Source: Photobacterium sp. SKA34
GTDB taxonomy: Bacteria > Pseudomonadota > Gammaproteobacteria > Enterobacterales > Vibrionaceae
Direction of reading: 5' to 3'
Assembly (NCBI RefSeq): GCF_000153325.1
Contig: NZ_CH724143.1
Coordinates: 464,396-528,395 of the forward strand
DNA: 64,000 bases
The notes beneath the pieces are model-generated. The model was not told where the DNA came from. It saw only the letters and a list, made by a program, of their open reading frames with translations, and did no database searches. Position 1 is the stretch's first letter. Each line of letters opens with the position of its first letter. Below are positions 28,990 to 39,772 of the stretch, one piece after another. Both the position numbers and the translations under genes were made by a program.

Positions 28990-29601
28990 ATGAGTCGGTA
29001 CTGTGATAACTGTGGTAAAGCAAACAAAGCCTGCATCTGCCACTGGATAAAACCTATTGCAACTCAAACTGAGTTATGGATTTTGCAACATCCATCAGAA
29101 GTTAAACGAGCAATTGGCACTGCAAGAATACTATCACTTTCTTTACCCAATAGCCGACTTTGGGTAGGTGAAGATTTTTCGAAGCATGAGGAGTTAAATG
29201 CAGCTTTAGCTGACCCAGAAAGTGATATTTATGTGGTTTATCCAGGTGAGCGTGCGACAGCACTGTCTGATATTGTAGAACATGCTAAACCGTCTCGAAA
29301 AAACGTGATTATTTTACTTGATGGGACTTGGAAGAAAGCCTATAAAATGTGGCAACTATCGACCAATTTACATCACTTACCGTTAGTCCATTTAGACAAT
29401 GTAGAGACCGGAAATTATCGTATTCGAAAATCGCCAAAAGATCAGGGGGTATCAACGGTTGAGGCGGGGTATTTAGCATTATCAGTGTTAGAGCCAACAT
29501 CTATAAATCTTCAGCCATTACTTGATGCGTTTGAAAATATGATTAATTTTCAAATTCAACAAATGCCGCCTGGCGTATTTGATAAAAATTATAAAGGTTA
29601 G
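28990..29601 (+). CDS. tapT: tRNA-uridine aminocarboxypropyltransferase, DTW family
   Basis: A 203-residue DTW-domain protein. The DxTW motif is D111-G-T-W (LLDGTWKKAYKMW); the N terminus has a cysteine cluster CDNC then CIC. TRxRK-like text (YRIRKSPKDQG) and STVEAGYLAL are conserved. E. coli TapT (YfiP) adds the 3-amino-3-carboxypropyl group to U47 of tRNAs using S-adenosylmethionine. The ATG at 28990 is divergent from the rhombosortase gene only ten bases away, so their promoters must overlap coding DNA. Confidence 0.88.
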   Translation: MSRYCDNCGKANKACICHWIKPIATQTELWILQHPSEVKRAIGTARILSLSLPNSRLWVGEDFSKHEELNAALADPESDIYVVYPGERATALSDIVEHAKPSRKNVIILLDGTWKKAYKMWQLSTNLHHLPLVHLDNVETGNYRIRKSPKDQGVSTVEAGYLALSVLEPTSINLQPLLDAFENMINFQIQQMPPGVFDKNYKG

Positions 29602-29606
29602 TTGGA

Positions 29607-29638
29607 ACACCAAAGGGAGTATGTGAGCCCTTTGGTGT
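29607..29638. terminator. Hairpin between tapT and dgt
   Basis: Perfect 11-bp stem ACACCAAAGGG/CCCTTTGGTGT with a 10-base loop between convergent genes, without a T-run. Confidence 0.5.
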
Positions 29639-29655
29639 AAAATAAAGCTTATTGA

Positions 29656-31023
29656 TTAAAAACCATAGCCATTATTACTTATACCTGTTTCAGAGGTAGG
29701 TAAGAATAATGTGCTATAGAGACGTTGAGAGAACCCATCCGTCATCCCTGAAATGTAATCGGCGATGATCCTAAGCTCGTTATCTCCTTGCTCTTTAGCT
29801 TCTAACCACCGTAAGCGAGTATTATCTGGTAACAATCTTTCTGGATCAGAAGCAAAAGCTTCAAAGAGTTCCATGATCAATTGTTGCCCTTTATATTCCG
29901 ACAGTTGTATCTCAGGTTTTTTTACCACATAGATACTTACGAACTGTTTAAGCACTTCTAAAGCGCGCTCCATCGGCTCGGATAAAAATGCATTCCATTG
30001 TAATAATGGCTCATCAAAAAAATCAGTACCGTTTTGAATCGTAGGACTAATGGTTATAGAGGTGAGTAAACCATTGACCAGCGCTCCAATGGCATCTTTG
30101 CGCTGATGATGGCTAGCAAACATCAGCTCACTGATATCACTAATACGTTCTTCTAACCATGGATCACCACATTCTGCTATTTTTGAGGCAACAGCTTCTT
30201 GCCAATCATCGCGTGTCACAATTCCCATCACGATGGCATCTTCTAAGTCATGGACACCGTATGCAATGTCATCAGCTAATTCCATGATTGAACAATCTAA
30301 TGATTTAAAACGTGTCTTACAGGGTTCTCGTGGCGATAAACGCTCACACCGCATTTGCGCAAAGAGAGCTTTATCTTTGTCTGATAACGGGCTTAACACC
30401 CAGTCAAAGACCTCTTTATCATCCACATATAAGCCTTTAGCTGGATACCAGTCTTTTGCTTTAAGGTGACGAAAGTTCACGACATCAGGTGCGCGCTCTG
30501 GAGCGGTAGTTTCACTGAGTAGAGCTGGATATTTTAGTAAACCAAGCAAGGTACGTCTGGCGAGGTTCATACCATACCCTTCGGTATAAGGTTCGAGTAA
30601 GGTTACGATTCGAAAAGTTTGTGCATTCCCTTCAAAGCCGCCATGATTTCGCATCATGTAATTTAAGGCGACTTCACCACCATGACCAAATGGTGGGTGA
30701 CCGATATCATGCGCTAAACACAAACTTTCCATTAAACTTGTTGAAGGGAGTAATGATTTAAATTCTGGTTGCTTTAATTTGAGTTGCGCAACGATCCCTG
30801 TACCGATTTGTGATGCTTCTAGCGAGTGGGTGAGTCGAGTCCGATAGAAGTCGTGATTACCAGCGCCATGTACTTGAGTTTTTGCTTGTAAACGACGAAA
30901 GGCGGCAGAGTGAAGAATTCGGGCTCGATCGCGCTGAAAAGCAGAACGATGATCATCACGACGCATTTTTTGCTCGTTATAAAAGCGTTCTTCCCATGCT
31001 GGTGAGATAGTAAATTCTGTCAT
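29656..31023 (-). CDS. dGTPase-like HD hydrolase
   Basis: A 455-residue dNTP triphosphohydrolase. The HD metal site is visible as [25 protein letters not shown] and [15 protein letters not shown]. It releases triphosphate from dNTPs, typically dGTP, and so limits nucleotide pools. The length and motifs fit the dGTPase-like type 2 family (UPF-type Dgt homologues of Vibrio) better than E. coli Dgt. Its ATG overlaps the TAA of yfbR by one base, so the two dNTP-pool enzymes are translationally linked. Confidence 0.9.
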   Translation of the reverse strand: MTEFTISPAWEERFYNEQKMRRDDHRSAFQRDRARILHSAAFRRLQAKTQVHGAGNHDFYRTRLTHSLEASQIGTGIVAQLKLKQPEFKSLLPSTSLMESLCLAHDIGHPPFGHGGEVALNYMMRNHGGFEGNAQTFRIVTLLEPYTEGYGMNLARRTLLGLLKYPALLSETTAPERAPDVVNFRHLKAKDWYPAKGLYVDDKEVFDWVLSPLSDKDKALFAQMRCERLSPREPCKTRFKSLDCSIMELADDIAYGVHDLEDAIVMGIVTRDDWQEAVASKIAECGDPWLEERISDISELMFASHHQRKDAIGALVNGLLTSITISPTIQNGTDFFDEPLLQWNAFLSEPMERALEVLKQFVSIYVVKKPEIQLSEYKGQQLIMELFEAFASDPERLLPDNTRLRWLEAKEQGDNELRIIADYISGMTDGFSQRLYSTLFLPTSETGISNNGYGF

Positions 31024-31607
31024 TAACTAATATCGTCCAAAGTAAGATTAAAGCTATCAGCAAATGTCTCAAGAAAATAGGTCATCTCAGGTGTTTTTCG
31101 CTGCTCAAGGGTTTCTTCCAATCTTTTCTTCGCACGAGTAAATTCATGATTCCCCGCACTGAGCTCTTCAAGGCATTTTATATAAGCGCATAATGTATCG
31201 GCTTGCTTAACAATAGCTGCATTCTCAGCATCAATTTTATGGCTATCAAGTAGAGAGGCATAATCATCCTGAAATTCTTCAGGAAGCATAGTAATAAGTC
31301 GTTTCTCTGCCGCTAATTCAATCTTCTTATATTCTTCAGCAATCGCAGGGTTGTAGTATTTTATAGGGGTTGGCATATCACCTGTGAGTACTTCACTGAC
31401 ATCGTGGAACATGCCTTGAAGCGCAATACGTTCAGGGTTTAGGTTCCCACCAAATTTACGATTTTTAATTAACGCAAGTGCGTGAGCGACAAAAGCAACT
31501 TGAAGGCTGTGCTCGGAGATATTTTCAGCTTCGACACTTCGCATTAATGGCCAGCGTTGAATTAAACGCATACGAGCAAGGTGGGCGAAGAAATGACTTT
31601 TTTCCAT
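31023..31607 (-). CDS. yfbR: 5'-deoxynucleotidase YfbR
   Basis: The frame opens at 31649, but the ATG at 31607 gives [13 protein letters not shown], matching the E. coli start MKQSHFFAHLSRL, and yields 194 residues. HD-domain metal ligands are in [11 protein letters not shown] and [11 protein letters not shown], with [10 protein letters not shown] further on. YfbR removes phosphate from deoxynucleoside 5'-monophosphates and takes part in dUMP/dTMP balance. It is the first gene of a two-gene unit with the dGTPase-like gene. Confidence 0.94.
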   Translation of the reverse strand: MEKSHFFAHLARMRLIQRWPLMRSVEAENISEHSLQVAFVAHALALIKNRKFGGNLNPERIALQGMFHDVSEVLTGDMPTPIKYYNPAIAEEYKKIELAAEKRLITMLPEEFQDDYASLLDSHKIDAENAAIVKQADTLCAYIKCLEELSAGNHEFTRAKKRLEETLEQRKTPEMTYFLETFADSFNLTLDDIS

Positions 31608-31710
31608 GATGTTCAATTCTCTTAAACTAAATGTGCTGATCAGCAGCATCTATAGACGTTATGAACTAAAGGTAACAGAAGTTAGGGAAATATTGACAGT
31701 TTTTACTTAA

Positions 31711-31736
31711 TAAAAAGCCCCGGCTTACCGAGGCTT
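31711..31736 (-). terminator. Terminator of alaA
   Basis: On the minus strand AAGCCTCGG/CCGGGGCTT (one mismatch) with TAAG loop, then TTTTTA, about 20 bases after the alaA stop. Confidence 0.8.
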
Positions 31737-31754
31737 AAGAATTGTTTGCAAGGG

Positions 31755-32969
31755 CTATTGGCGATAGCTATGTAAGAAGCGCTCTAAGCGTCCCATTGCT
31801 AGTTCAAGATCATCGACATGGGGTAAGGTTACAATGCGGAAGTGATCTGGTTGTTTCCAGTTAAATCCGGTTCCATGTACAACAAGCACTTTCTCTTGTA
31901 GTAAAAAGTCCATTGCCATTTTTTGATCGTCTTGAATATTAAACTTCTTCTGATCTAATTTAGGGAATAGGTACAACGCGCCTTTTGGCTTAACACAAGA
32001 AACGCCAGGGATTTGGGTTAATAGATCATAAGCTTTATTGCGCTGTTCTAGCAGGCGTCCACCCGGCAAGATTAATTCATTAATACTTTGGTAACCACCT
32101 AATGCGGTTTGAATGGCATGCTGCATAGGTACGTTGGCACACAAACGCATTGATGACAGCATTTCTAACCCTTCGATGTAACCTTTAGCGCGGTGTCTTG
32201 GTCCTGAAATGATCATCCAGCCTGCACGGAAACCACATACTCGATATGATTTTGAAAGGCCATTGAATGTTACACAAACCACATCTTCTGCTAATGGGGC
32301 AATAGAGGTATGTTGTGCACCATCGTAAAGAATTTTATCGTAGATTTCATCGGCGAAAATAATCAAATCGTGCTGACGTGCAACTTCAACCACTTCGATC
32401 AGAAAATCTCGGCTATATACCGCACCCGTCGGGTTATTCGGATTGATTAATACAATACCGCGAGTGTTTGGCGTGATTTTTTTCTTTATATCATCAAGGT
32501 CTGGATACCAATCTGATTGCTCATCACACGTGTAGTGAACGGGGGTACCACCAGATAATGAGACCGCTGCAGTCCATAATGGGTAATCAGGTGATGGGAC
32601 CAATATTTCATCTTTATGGTTTAGCAGTGCTTGCATTGCCATAACGATTAATTCAGAGACACCGTTACCGATATAAACGTCTTCGACATCAAGATCAAGT
32701 AAGCCGCGCTTTTGGTAGTGTTGAACAACGGCTTTACGCGCAGAATAAATACCTTTTGAATCACAGTAACCTTGGGATGTTGGTAGATTACGGATCACAT
32801 CCACAAGAATTTCATCAGGGGCATCAAAACCAAACGGCGCTGGATTACCGATGTTTAGTTTGAGTATTTTTTGTCCTTCTTCTTCCATACGCTTAGCGTG
32901 TTTCAGAACGGGACCACGTATGTCATAGCAAACATTATTAAGCTTGGATGACATCCCGAATTTTTGCAT
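31755..32969 (-). CDS. alaA: Alanine aminotransferase AlaA
   Basis: A 404-residue class I PLP aminotransferase, very close to E. coli AlaA (YfbQ). The PLP lysine is K240 in FNGLSKSYRVCGFRAGW; NPNNPTGAVYS and FADEIYDKILYD are further signatures. It makes alanine from pyruvate and glutamate. It is transcribed alone on the minus strand and has its own terminator, with yfbR-dgt following in the same direction, as in E. coli where yfbQ and yfbR are neighbours. Confidence 0.95.
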   Translation of the reverse strand: MQKFGMSSKLNNVCYDIRGPVLKHAKRMEEEGQKILKLNIGNPAPFGFDAPDEILVDVIRNLPTSQGYCDSKGIYSARKAVVQHYQKRGLLDLDVEDVYIGNGVSELIVMAMQALLNHKDEILVPSPDYPLWTAAVSLSGGTPVHYTCDEQSDWYPDLDDIKKKITPNTRGIVLINPNNPTGAVYSRDFLIEVVEVARQHDLIIFADEIYDKILYDGAQHTSIAPLAEDVVCVTFNGLSKSYRVCGFRAGWMIISGPRHRAKGYIEGLEMLSSMRLCANVPMQHAIQTALGGYQSINELILPGGRLLEQRNKAYDLLTQIPGVSCVKPKGALYLFPKLDQKKFNIQDDQKMAMDFLLQEKVLVVHGTGFNWKQPDHFRIVTLPHVDDLELAMGRLERFLHSYRQ

Positions 32970-33147
32970 ATGAGGCTTTCCTGATGATTATTAGGTATAA
33001 CCACAAATTACACTATAAAAGAGGGAGATAGGAACACCTTTTAGAAGATAATTATGTAAAAGAGTGTTTTATTTTATTTTGGCAGAATGAAAAAGGCGTG
33101 TTTAGCTAGAATAAGCAAAGTTGAATAGAGGTTTCTGCTAGTTAGGT

Positions 33148-33169
33148 AAGTAATACAATTGTGTTACTT
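33148..33169. promoter_or_regulatory. 22-bp near-perfect palindrome upstream of menF
   Basis: AAGTAATACAA and TTGTGTTACTT are mirror arms without spacer and with one mismatch (10 of 11 pairs). It lies in the 350-base gap between divergent alaA and menF. The symmetry suits a dimeric repressor; the protein is unknown. The rest of the gap is A+T-rich with no other clear feature. Confidence 0.4.
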
Positions 33170-33362
33170 CATTAGTCAGATGCTTCCTTGTGAGGTAGAA
33201 TAATGCATCATTCTTCTTTATTAATAGAATTAGTAGTAATTCTCTCTCTTTTAGGGAATAAGTGTCTATTCTTAGTAAAGAAAATATGTCGAAGAGAGTG
33301 ACATATGTATCTTTCAGCCAGGGATGAGCCGTATTGGTGTAATAGAGCTGAGCGAGGTTATC

Positions 33363-34700
33363 TTGACTGCGTTACAACAAGCCGTTAAACGATTAATTGC
33401 TAAATTAGAGCAAGCATCTGCAACAACCCAGCGTATATTGGTTAAATTAGATTTACCAAAACATATCGACCTCATTGATTGGATGGATACACAAACTTTG
33501 TATCCTAAACTCTATTGGCAATCACGTAATTGCCGAGAAGAGGTTGTCGCGCTAGGCCAAATAAAAACATTTACTGATCCTAAAGCTGCTGAAAAAGTGA
33601 TTTCTAATGAGCAGCGAATTTGGGGCGGGCGATCTTTTGATGGAAGAACAGAGCGAAATAAACGTTGCCTATCTTCTTTTTTCTTTCTACCGCTGCTTGA
33701 ATTGAGTCGTCTGGATAATGAATGGCACATTGCGGTTAATGTTGGTGAAGATCGTGCACGTATTGTGACTGCATTACAACAATTGATGTTTGATACATCG
33801 TTGATCAGTGGTATTCACAGTAAAATTTTAAATCGCAGTAATACGCCGGATTTTACTGGTTGGTCAAATATGCTGATACGAGCATTAGATGCGATTGAAA
33901 ATAAAGAATTTGAAAAAGTAGTGCTTGCTCGACGAACAACGTTACAGCTAGATAAACCTGTATCACCCGCCCAATTACTGAAAGCTAGCTGTGCTAATAA
34001 TAGTAATAGTTTTCACTTTTTAATGGCGCTTGATGAAAAGCATGGATTTATGGGTTCAACGCCTGAACGGTTATTTCAACGTCATGAACATGCCATTCAA
34101 ACAGAAGCATTAGCGGGTACGATTGGCCGTGGTAAAGATGATGTTGAAGATCAGCAATTAGCACAATGGCTATTGTCTGATAATAAAAACCGCTATGAAA
34201 ATCGTTTAGTGGTTGATGATATTGTTAATCGATTAGTGCCTTGTAGCCAATCGATGAATGTGTCTCAAACCCCAGAATTAGTTCAACTACGTAAAGTCCA
34301 ACACTTAAAGCGAAGCATTGATGCTGAGTTAAATAGTGGCGTTTTTAGTGCGGATTTATTAGATAACTTACAACCAACGGCTGCGATTGCTGGATTACCT
34401 CGTGATCCTGCTCTTCATTTTATAGCTGAAAACGAACCTTTTGCTCGCGGTTGGTATAGTGGTGCGATGGGTTATATTAGCCAGCACCATAGTGAGTTTT
34501 GTGTGGCTATTCGTAGTGCATTAATCATTGAAGGTGAAGTCCATTTATTTGCAGGAGCAGGTATTGTACCGGGCTCAGTTGCAGAAAGTGAATGGAAAGA
34601 GCTTGATCGAAAGACATCAACACTCTGTAGTTTATTTGAGCAAGAGACAGATCGTTCGTTAGCTGCTGAAATGGGGTATAAAAGCGCATCATGCAATTAA
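33363..34700 (+). CDS. menF: Isochorismate synthase MenF
   Basis: A chorismate-binding enzyme with the active-site lysine in FEKVVLARRT and the glutamate in QTEALAGTIGRG; LQPTAAIAGLPR and CVAIRSALI complete the signature. It converts chorismate to isochorismate, the entry to menaquinone. The frame opens with an ATG at 33324, but the TTG at 33363 has GAGG five bases upstream and gives MTALQQAVKRL, aligned with the E. coli start; 445 residues. First gene of the men unit, overlapping menD by ten bases. Confidence 0.92.
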   Translation: MTALQQAVKRLIAKLEQASATTQRILVKLDLPKHIDLIDWMDTQTLYPKLYWQSRNCREEVVALGQIKTFTDPKAAEKVISNEQRIWGGRSFDGRTERNKRCLSSFFFLPLLELSRLDNEWHIAVNVGEDRARIVTALQQLMFDTSLISGIHSKILNRSNTPDFTGWSNMLIRALDAIENKEFEKVVLARRTTLQLDKPVSPAQLLKASCANNSNSFHFLMALDEKHGFMGSTPERLFQRHEHAIQTEALAGTIGRGKDDVEDQQLAQWLLSDNKNRYENRLVVDDIVNRLVPCSQSMNVSQTPELVQLRKVQHLKRSIDAELNSGVFSADLLDNLQPTAAIAGLPRDPALHFIAENEPFARGWYSGAMGYISQHHSEFCVAIRSALIIEGEVHLFAGAGIVPGSVAESEWKELDRKTSTLCSLFEQETDRSLAAEMGYKSASCN

Positions 34701-36418
34701 CCTTATCGAATAGTCTTGCTTATAGGGCTGCATTAAATAGCTGTTGGGCAGAGCTGATACTTGAAGAATTAGTTCGACAAGGTGTTCAGCATGTTTGTAT
34801 TGCACCTGGTTCTCGTTCAACACCGTTGACGTTAGCGGCAGCAAAACAGTCAGAACTGACTATTCACACTCATTTTGATGAACGCGGTTTAGGCTTTCTC
34901 GCATTAGGTTTAGCCAAAGCATCGCAAACACCCGTCGCGGTGATTGTGACATCAGGTACAGCGGTCGCTAATTTATTACCTGCTGTTGCTGAATCTGGGT
35001 TAACAAAAGAAAAATTAGTGCTGTTAACCTCAGATCGCCCGGTTGAATTATTGCAATGTGGCGCGAATCAAGCCATACGTCAGCATGGTATTTTTTCACT
35101 GCATGTAACAGAGTTTGTTGATCTACCAGCCCCTACACTTGATATCTCCCCTAATTGGTTGTTAGGTGTGGTTGATGAGTTAATACATCAACAACAGTTA
35201 CGCGGCGGTGCAATCCATTTTAATTGCCATTACCCTGAGCCGTTATATGGTGAGACGGTAGATTTTTCGACCTATCTAGCATCGGTTAAAAAGTGGCAGG
35301 CAACGGTATTACCGTATTGCCAACATCAACAAGCGACCAGCACTGATATCGTCATTGATTCAGTGCAATGGCAGCAGTTGTGCAACAAAAAAGGCTTAAT
35401 CGTTGCGGGTAAGTTAGCGATTAATGAACTTGCTGATGTAAAAACGTTAGCAGCCCGATTAGGCTGGCCGTTATTGGTCGATCCCCAAGCTGGAGGCTCC
35501 AGCGAATATGCGGGGTTTGATGGTTGGTTACAAAATCCAGCCTGTGCTGACGTTTTGTCTCAAGCACAAGTGTTACTGCAATTTAGTGCACGGATTGTTT
35601 CTAAACGTTTATTACAGTTTATTGGCGATCAGCCGTGGGATGATTATTGGTTAATCGATCCACAACAAGGACGTCTAGACCCTCATCATCATTCTGGTTT
35701 TCGTATCCAAGCGAATGTGAGCGCGTGGACCTGTGCAGCGCTTCTTGATGAAAAAACATCATCACATAGTGGATGGGCATTACCTCTAGTGGGCGCGTCT
35801 AAGCGTTATCGTGAGATAGCGAATCGGCATTGTGACGATTTATCTGAAATCTCATTAGCAGCATTATTGAGAGATTGGCTAGTACCTGATTCTGAGTTGT
35901 TCCTCGGTAATAGTATGATTGTTCGACTGCTAGATATGTTTGGTGATTTACCAACAACGGCGACATTTACCAACCGTGGTGCATCAGGTATTGATGGATT
36001 AATAGCAACAGCTGCTGGTGTGCAACGCGCTAGAAAAGCACCATTAGTGATGCTATTGGGTGATACGTCATTTTTATACGATCTCAATTCTCTCGCATTA
36101 TTAAAACAAACTGCATTACCTATGGTCATGGTTGTTACGAATAATGATGGTGGCGGTATTTTTGATATGTTACCAGTACCAGAGCAGCAAAAAGATGATT
36201 TTTATCGTATGCCTCATGGTTTTGAATTTAGCCATGCTGCAGCCATGTTTGAATTGAATTATCAAAGCCCAACAACAATAGCTGAAGCCCAAACTACAGT
36301 AGTGAATGCTCAACAAGTTAACCAGACAACGATCATCGAAATTAAAACGCCTACTGGAGAAGCTGGGCAGATGTTAAAAGAGATCTTTTCTGAGGTAAAA
36401 CGTGCGTCTTTACTCTGA
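34691..36418 (+). CDS. menD: SEPHCHC synthase MenD
   Basis: A 575-residue thiamine-diphosphate enzyme. The N-terminal domain has the conserved glutamate region IAPGSRSTPLT and HFDERGLGFLALG. The C-terminal cofactor motif runs from GDTSFLYDLNSLALL to TNNDGGGIFDMLP. It joins 2-oxoglutarate-derived succinic semialdehyde to isochorismate, the first committed step of menaquinone. The ATG at 34691 lies inside menF, so translation is probably coupled; menH begins inside its 3' end. Confidence 0.96.
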   Translation: MQLTLSNSLAYRAALNSCWAELILEELVRQGVQHVCIAPGSRSTPLTLAAAKQSELTIHTHFDERGLGFLALGLAKASQTPVAVIVTSGTAVANLLPAVAESGLTKEKLVLLTSDRPVELLQCGANQAIRQHGIFSLHVTEFVDLPAPTLDISPNWLLGVVDELIHQQQLRGGAIHFNCHYPEPLYGETVDFSTYLASVKKWQATVLPYCQHQQATSTDIVIDSVQWQQLCNKKGLIVAGKLAINELADVKTLAARLGWPLLVDPQAGGSSEYAGFDGWLQNPACADVLSQAQVLLQFSARIVSKRLLQFIGDQPWDDYWLIDPQQGRLDPHHHSGFRIQANVSAWTCAALLDEKTSSHSGWALPLVGASKRYREIANRHCDDLSEISLAALLRDWLVPDSELFLGNSMIVRLLDMFGDLPTTATFTNRGASGIDGLIATAAGVQRARKAPLVMLLGDTSFLYDLNSLALLKQTALPMVMVVTNNDGGGIFDMLPVPEQQKDDFYRMPHGFEFSHAAAMFELNYQSPTTIAEAQTTVVNAQQVNQTTIIEIKTPTGEAGQMLKEIFSEVKRASLL

Positions 36419-37211
36419 AGTATTTGGAAAACGCCCGCAAGCAAGCCAACCCGTGATTGTTTTTCTTCATGGGCTATTAGGCTCAGGGCGTGATTGGCGA
36501 TTAATTACTTCAGCATTAATGCATAACTATTATTGTGTAACTATCGATCTGCCTGGGCACGGTTTTAGTGCGTCAGTATCTATTCCACTAGATGACTCTG
36601 ATATTGGCTTTAAGCAGAGTTATCAGGCGATACTAAAAACGTTGGAACACCGTGGTATTCAGCGTTTCGTGCTAGTGGGGTATTCGTTAGGTGCGCGACT
36701 TGCTATGTATCTGGCTACGCAATTAGAAAATGGGGGTACCACTAAGCGCCAGCCAAGGTTGCAAGGTATCTTTTTAGAAGGTGGGCATTTTGGATTGTTG
36801 TTCTCAGACCGTGCGGCACGTCTTGATAATGATAAAGCATGGGCTGCACGTTTTTCTCAACAATCTCTTATATCAGTGCTGAATGATTGGTATCAACAAT
36901 CTGTTTTTTCATCACTGAACCATGACCAAAGACAAAGCTTAGTCGCTAAACGTAGTGATAACCTTGGGCAAGGTGTCGCGAATATGTTGCTAGCAACGTC
37001 ATTATCTAAACAACCATTATTACTCACACCGCTACAAAACTTAAAATTACCTGTTCGTTATGTTTGTGGTGAATATGATGCAAAATTTCGTCAGATCGCT
37101 ATGCAATCAGAGCTAAGCGTAGAAGTGATCCCTGACGCTGGGCATAATATTCATGTTGAACAACCACATGCATTTACATCTGCCTTATCTGCTTTTATTC
37201 AAAAGTTGTAA
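36402..37211 (+). CDS. menH: SHCHC synthase MenH
   Basis: A 269-residue alpha/beta-hydrolase. The catalytic triad is S95 (GYSLGAR), D226 (GEYDAKF) and H248 (DAGHNIH), and the oxyanion loop is FLHGLLGSG. It eliminates pyruvate from SEPHCHC to give SHCHC. The GTG start at 36402 overlaps the end of menD by 17 bases. The next gene in relatives is usually menB, but here an 89-base gap leads straight to menC. Confidence 0.9.
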   Translation: MRLYSEVFGKRPQASQPVIVFLHGLLGSGRDWRLITSALMHNYYCVTIDLPGHGFSASVSIPLDDSDIGFKQSYQAILKTLEHRGIQRFVLVGYSLGARLAMYLATQLENGGTTKRQPRLQGIFLEGGHFGLLFSDRAARLDNDKAWAARFSQQSLISVLNDWYQQSVFSSLNHDQRQSLVAKRSDNLGQGVANMLLATSLSKQPLLLTPLQNLKLPVRYVCGEYDAKFRQIAMQSELSVEVIPDAGHNIHVEQPHAFTSALSAFIQKL

Positions 37212-37300
37212 CGAGCCATTGTAATTAAAGTGATTTAATATGCCGTTAGACTAAGGTTTAACGTGTTTTATGCTCTGGTATTAATTAAAGGTTATCAAGA

Positions 37301-38275
37301 ATGCGCAGTGTTAAGTTATATCGATATCAGTTACCTATGGATTCCGGTGTCATTTTACGTGATCAACGTTTAGTAACGCGTGAAGGTTTGGTTGTCGAAC
37401 TTATTCAAGGTGACAAAGTTGGTCTAGGTGAAATAGCGCCACTGCCTGAGTTTAGCAATGAAACACTAGAGCAAGCGTTAGAGCAAACAAAAGAACTACT
37501 TGAACTTTGGCTTGACGGGCAAGACATACATATAAGCGATGCTTATCCTTCTGTTGCCTTTGGTTTTAGTTGTGCAATGGCAGAGTTAGCGGGAGAGTTG
37601 CCTCTTAGTGCTAACTATGCGGTAGCACCGTTATGCTCAGGTGATCCTGACGAGTTAATTGAACGTTTGAATACCGAAAATGGCGATAAAGTCGCTAAAA
37701 TCAAAGTCGGTATGTATGAAGCGGTGCGTGATGGTATTGTTGCTAATATGTTTATTGAAGCGATACCAGAGATTCAGTTACGTTTAGATGCAAACCGTAA
37801 GTGGACACCGCTTAAAGCACAACAATTTGCTAAATATGTGAAGCCTGAAAATCGGCAAGGGATCGCGTTTTTAGAAGAGCCTTGTATTGATCCTCAAGAT
37901 AGCCTGATTTTTGCAGAGCAAACAGGTATTAATATTGCTTGGGATGAAACTGTCCGCGATCCTCATTTTGAAGTAAAAGCACAGCCAGGTGTTGCTGCAA
38001 TTATTATCAAGCCCACACTAACCGGTAGTTTAGCCCGTTGTATTGAGCTGGTGGAGCAAGCTCAAGCGGCAGGGCTAACGGCAGTGATTAGTTCAAGTTT
38101 AGAATCAAGCCTAGGGTTAAATCAGTTAGCACGTTTCGCCCAGTGGCAAACACCCAATGTTATCCCCGGTCTAGATACCATGCAGTTGTTTAAAGCACAA
38201 TTGGTGACACCTTGGCCGGATAGTGAGCTTCCAATGATCTCTTTAGCAGAGTTAGACCTAGTATGGCAGAAATAA
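37301..38275 (+). CDS. menC: o-Succinylbenzoate synthase MenC
   Basis: A 324-residue enolase-superfamily enzyme. The catalytic lysines are in [10 protein letters not shown] and IIIKPTLTG, and the metal ligands in [13 protein letters not shown] and AWDETVR. It dehydrates SHCHC to o-succinylbenzoate. The ATG at 37301 is preceded by AAAGG. A promoter is possible in the gap before it (TTTAAC, 16 bases, TATTAA), which may matter since menB is absent there. menE overlaps its end by 13 bases. Confidence 0.95.
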   Translation: MRSVKLYRYQLPMDSGVILRDQRLVTREGLVVELIQGDKVGLGEIAPLPEFSNETLEQALEQTKELLELWLDGQDIHISDAYPSVAFGFSCAMAELAGELPLSANYAVAPLCSGDPDELIERLNTENGDKVAKIKVGMYEAVRDGIVANMFIEAIPEIQLRLDANRKWTPLKAQQFAKYVKPENRQGIAFLEEPCIDPQDSLIFAEQTGINIAWDETVRDPHFEVKAQPGVAAIIIKPTLTGSLARCIELVEQAQAAGLTAVISSSLESSLGLNQLARFAQWQTPNVIPGLDTMQLFKAQLVTPWPDSELPMISLAELDLVWQK

Positions 38276-39699
38276 AACACGATTTTCTAACATGGCCTTG
38301 GCAGCGATGGGCTGCAGAGCGTCCATCAGATATCGCCATCTCTTTAGGTGATAAAGAGCATAATGCACAAACGTACACGTGGGCTGATGTCTCCTCAAAC
38401 GTTGATGATTACGCACAAGGTCTAGTAGAGCAGGGCGTTAAGCGTGATCAACTTGTGGCTGTAATCGCTGATAATTCGATTCAAGTATTATGGTTGATGC
38501 TAGCTATTTTTCGAGTGGGGGCACGCTATGTAGGGTTAAACCCGAAATTGTCTTCTTCTGAATTGCAGCAACAGCTAGTGATACTCGATAATGACTATAT
38601 TTGGTCGGATACTGAACACGATATAACATCGCTAACTGGGCAAAATATTGTTCTGCAATTACCCACTATCGCACGTATGGTGCCTGTGACATGGCAAGAG
38701 CATCGCCCAATGACACTGACACTAACATCAGGTTCATCGGGTGTACCCAAGGCTGTGGTTCATAATGCCGAGTCACATTTAGCCAGTGCTTCTGGCTTGC
38801 TAAGTCAAATGACATTCACAGCAGAAGATAGTTGGTTATTGTCATTACCGTTATTCCACATTTCGGGGGTAGCGATTGTATGGCGCTGGTTATATCGTGG
38901 AGCATGCTTAGTCATTGTCGATAAAGCGCAGCAGCAGCAAGCATTGCATTGGGTGACTCACGCATCATTAATACCTACTCAATTACAACGTTTACTCGAT
39001 AGTATTGATAATACTGCAACACCATCATCGATGATGCTAAAACAAGTGTTATTAGGTGGCGCACATATCCCTGTTACTCTCACTAATAAAGCGCACAGTG
39101 CTGGTATTGGCTGTTGGTGTGGTTACGGCATGACGGAAATGGCATCAACAATATCGGCTAAACAAGCCAATGGTAGTCGTGGTGTCGGTAACGTATTACC
39201 AAATAGAGAATTACTTTTACGTGATGGTGAGATCTTAGTTCGAGGTAAAAGCTTGTGCTTGGGGTATTACCGTAACCATACTATTTTTTCTATTTTAGAT
39301 AACCATGGGCACGATGGGGAATGGTTTGCAACCAAAGACATGGGGGAGTGGCACGATGATGAGCTATTTATTCATGGTCGCGCAGATAACATGTTTATTT
39401 CTGGTGGAGAGAATGTTCAACCAGAAGATATTGAAGCGGTACTGTTACAGTATCCAGAGATAGAACAAGCTGTTGTTTTACCCATTGATGATTATGACTT
39501 TGGTCAACGACCGGTTGCTATTGTGAAAACAACTTGCCCGCTGGATGCGTTATTTATTGATCATGTGATGACTTATATGGCAGATAAAGTGGCTGCGTTT
39601 AAGCGTCCAATTCGTTATCTCGCTTTACCTGATGGCGATATTTATCAAGGGATAAAACTCTCTCGGACGAAGTTAGCCAACTGGTTATCTAAGCAATAA
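38263..39699 (+). CDS. menE: o-Succinylbenzoate-CoA ligase MenE
   Basis: A 478-residue acyl-adenylate-forming enzyme. The AMP/P-loop is [15 protein letters not shown], the adenylate motif [10 protein letters not shown], and the hinge region [19 protein letters not shown]. It activates o-succinylbenzoate with CoA, giving the substrate for MenB, whose gene is not in this window. It starts inside menC and ends the men unit at a bidirectional terminator. Confidence 0.95.
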   Translation: MAEIKHDFLTWPWQRWAAERPSDIAISLGDKEHNAQTYTWADVSSNVDDYAQGLVEQGVKRDQLVAVIADNSIQVLWLMLAIFRVGARYVGLNPKLSSSELQQQLVILDNDYIWSDTEHDITSLTGQNIVLQLPTIARMVPVTWQEHRPMTLTLTSGSSGVPKAVVHNAESHLASASGLLSQMTFTAEDSWLLSLPLFHISGVAIVWRWLYRGACLVIVDKAQQQQALHWVTHASLIPTQLQRLLDSIDNTATPSSMMLKQVLLGGAHIPVTLTNKAHSAGIGCWCGYGMTEMASTISAKQANGSRGVGNVLPNRELLLRDGEILVRGKSLCLGYYRNHTIFSILDNHGHDGEWFATKDMGEWHDDELFIHGRADNMFISGGENVQPEDIEAVLLQYPEIEQAVVLPIDDYDFGQRPVAIVKTTCPLDALFIDHVMTYMADKVAAFKRPIRYLALPDGDIYQGIKLSRTKLANWLSKQ

Positions 39700-39700
39700 T

Positions 39701-39735
39701 AAAAAGGCGAAGCTAATATCTAGCTTCACCTTTTT
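39701..39735. terminator. Bidirectional terminator after menE
   Basis: AAAAAGGCGAAGCTA/TAGCTTCACCTTTTT, 15 positions with one mismatch, loop of five; runs of A and T on both sides suit both menE and the convergent acyltransferase gene. Confidence 0.9.
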
Positions 39736-39772
39736 AATCTATTTGCTAGTTAGAGCCTAACAAAGATGAACG

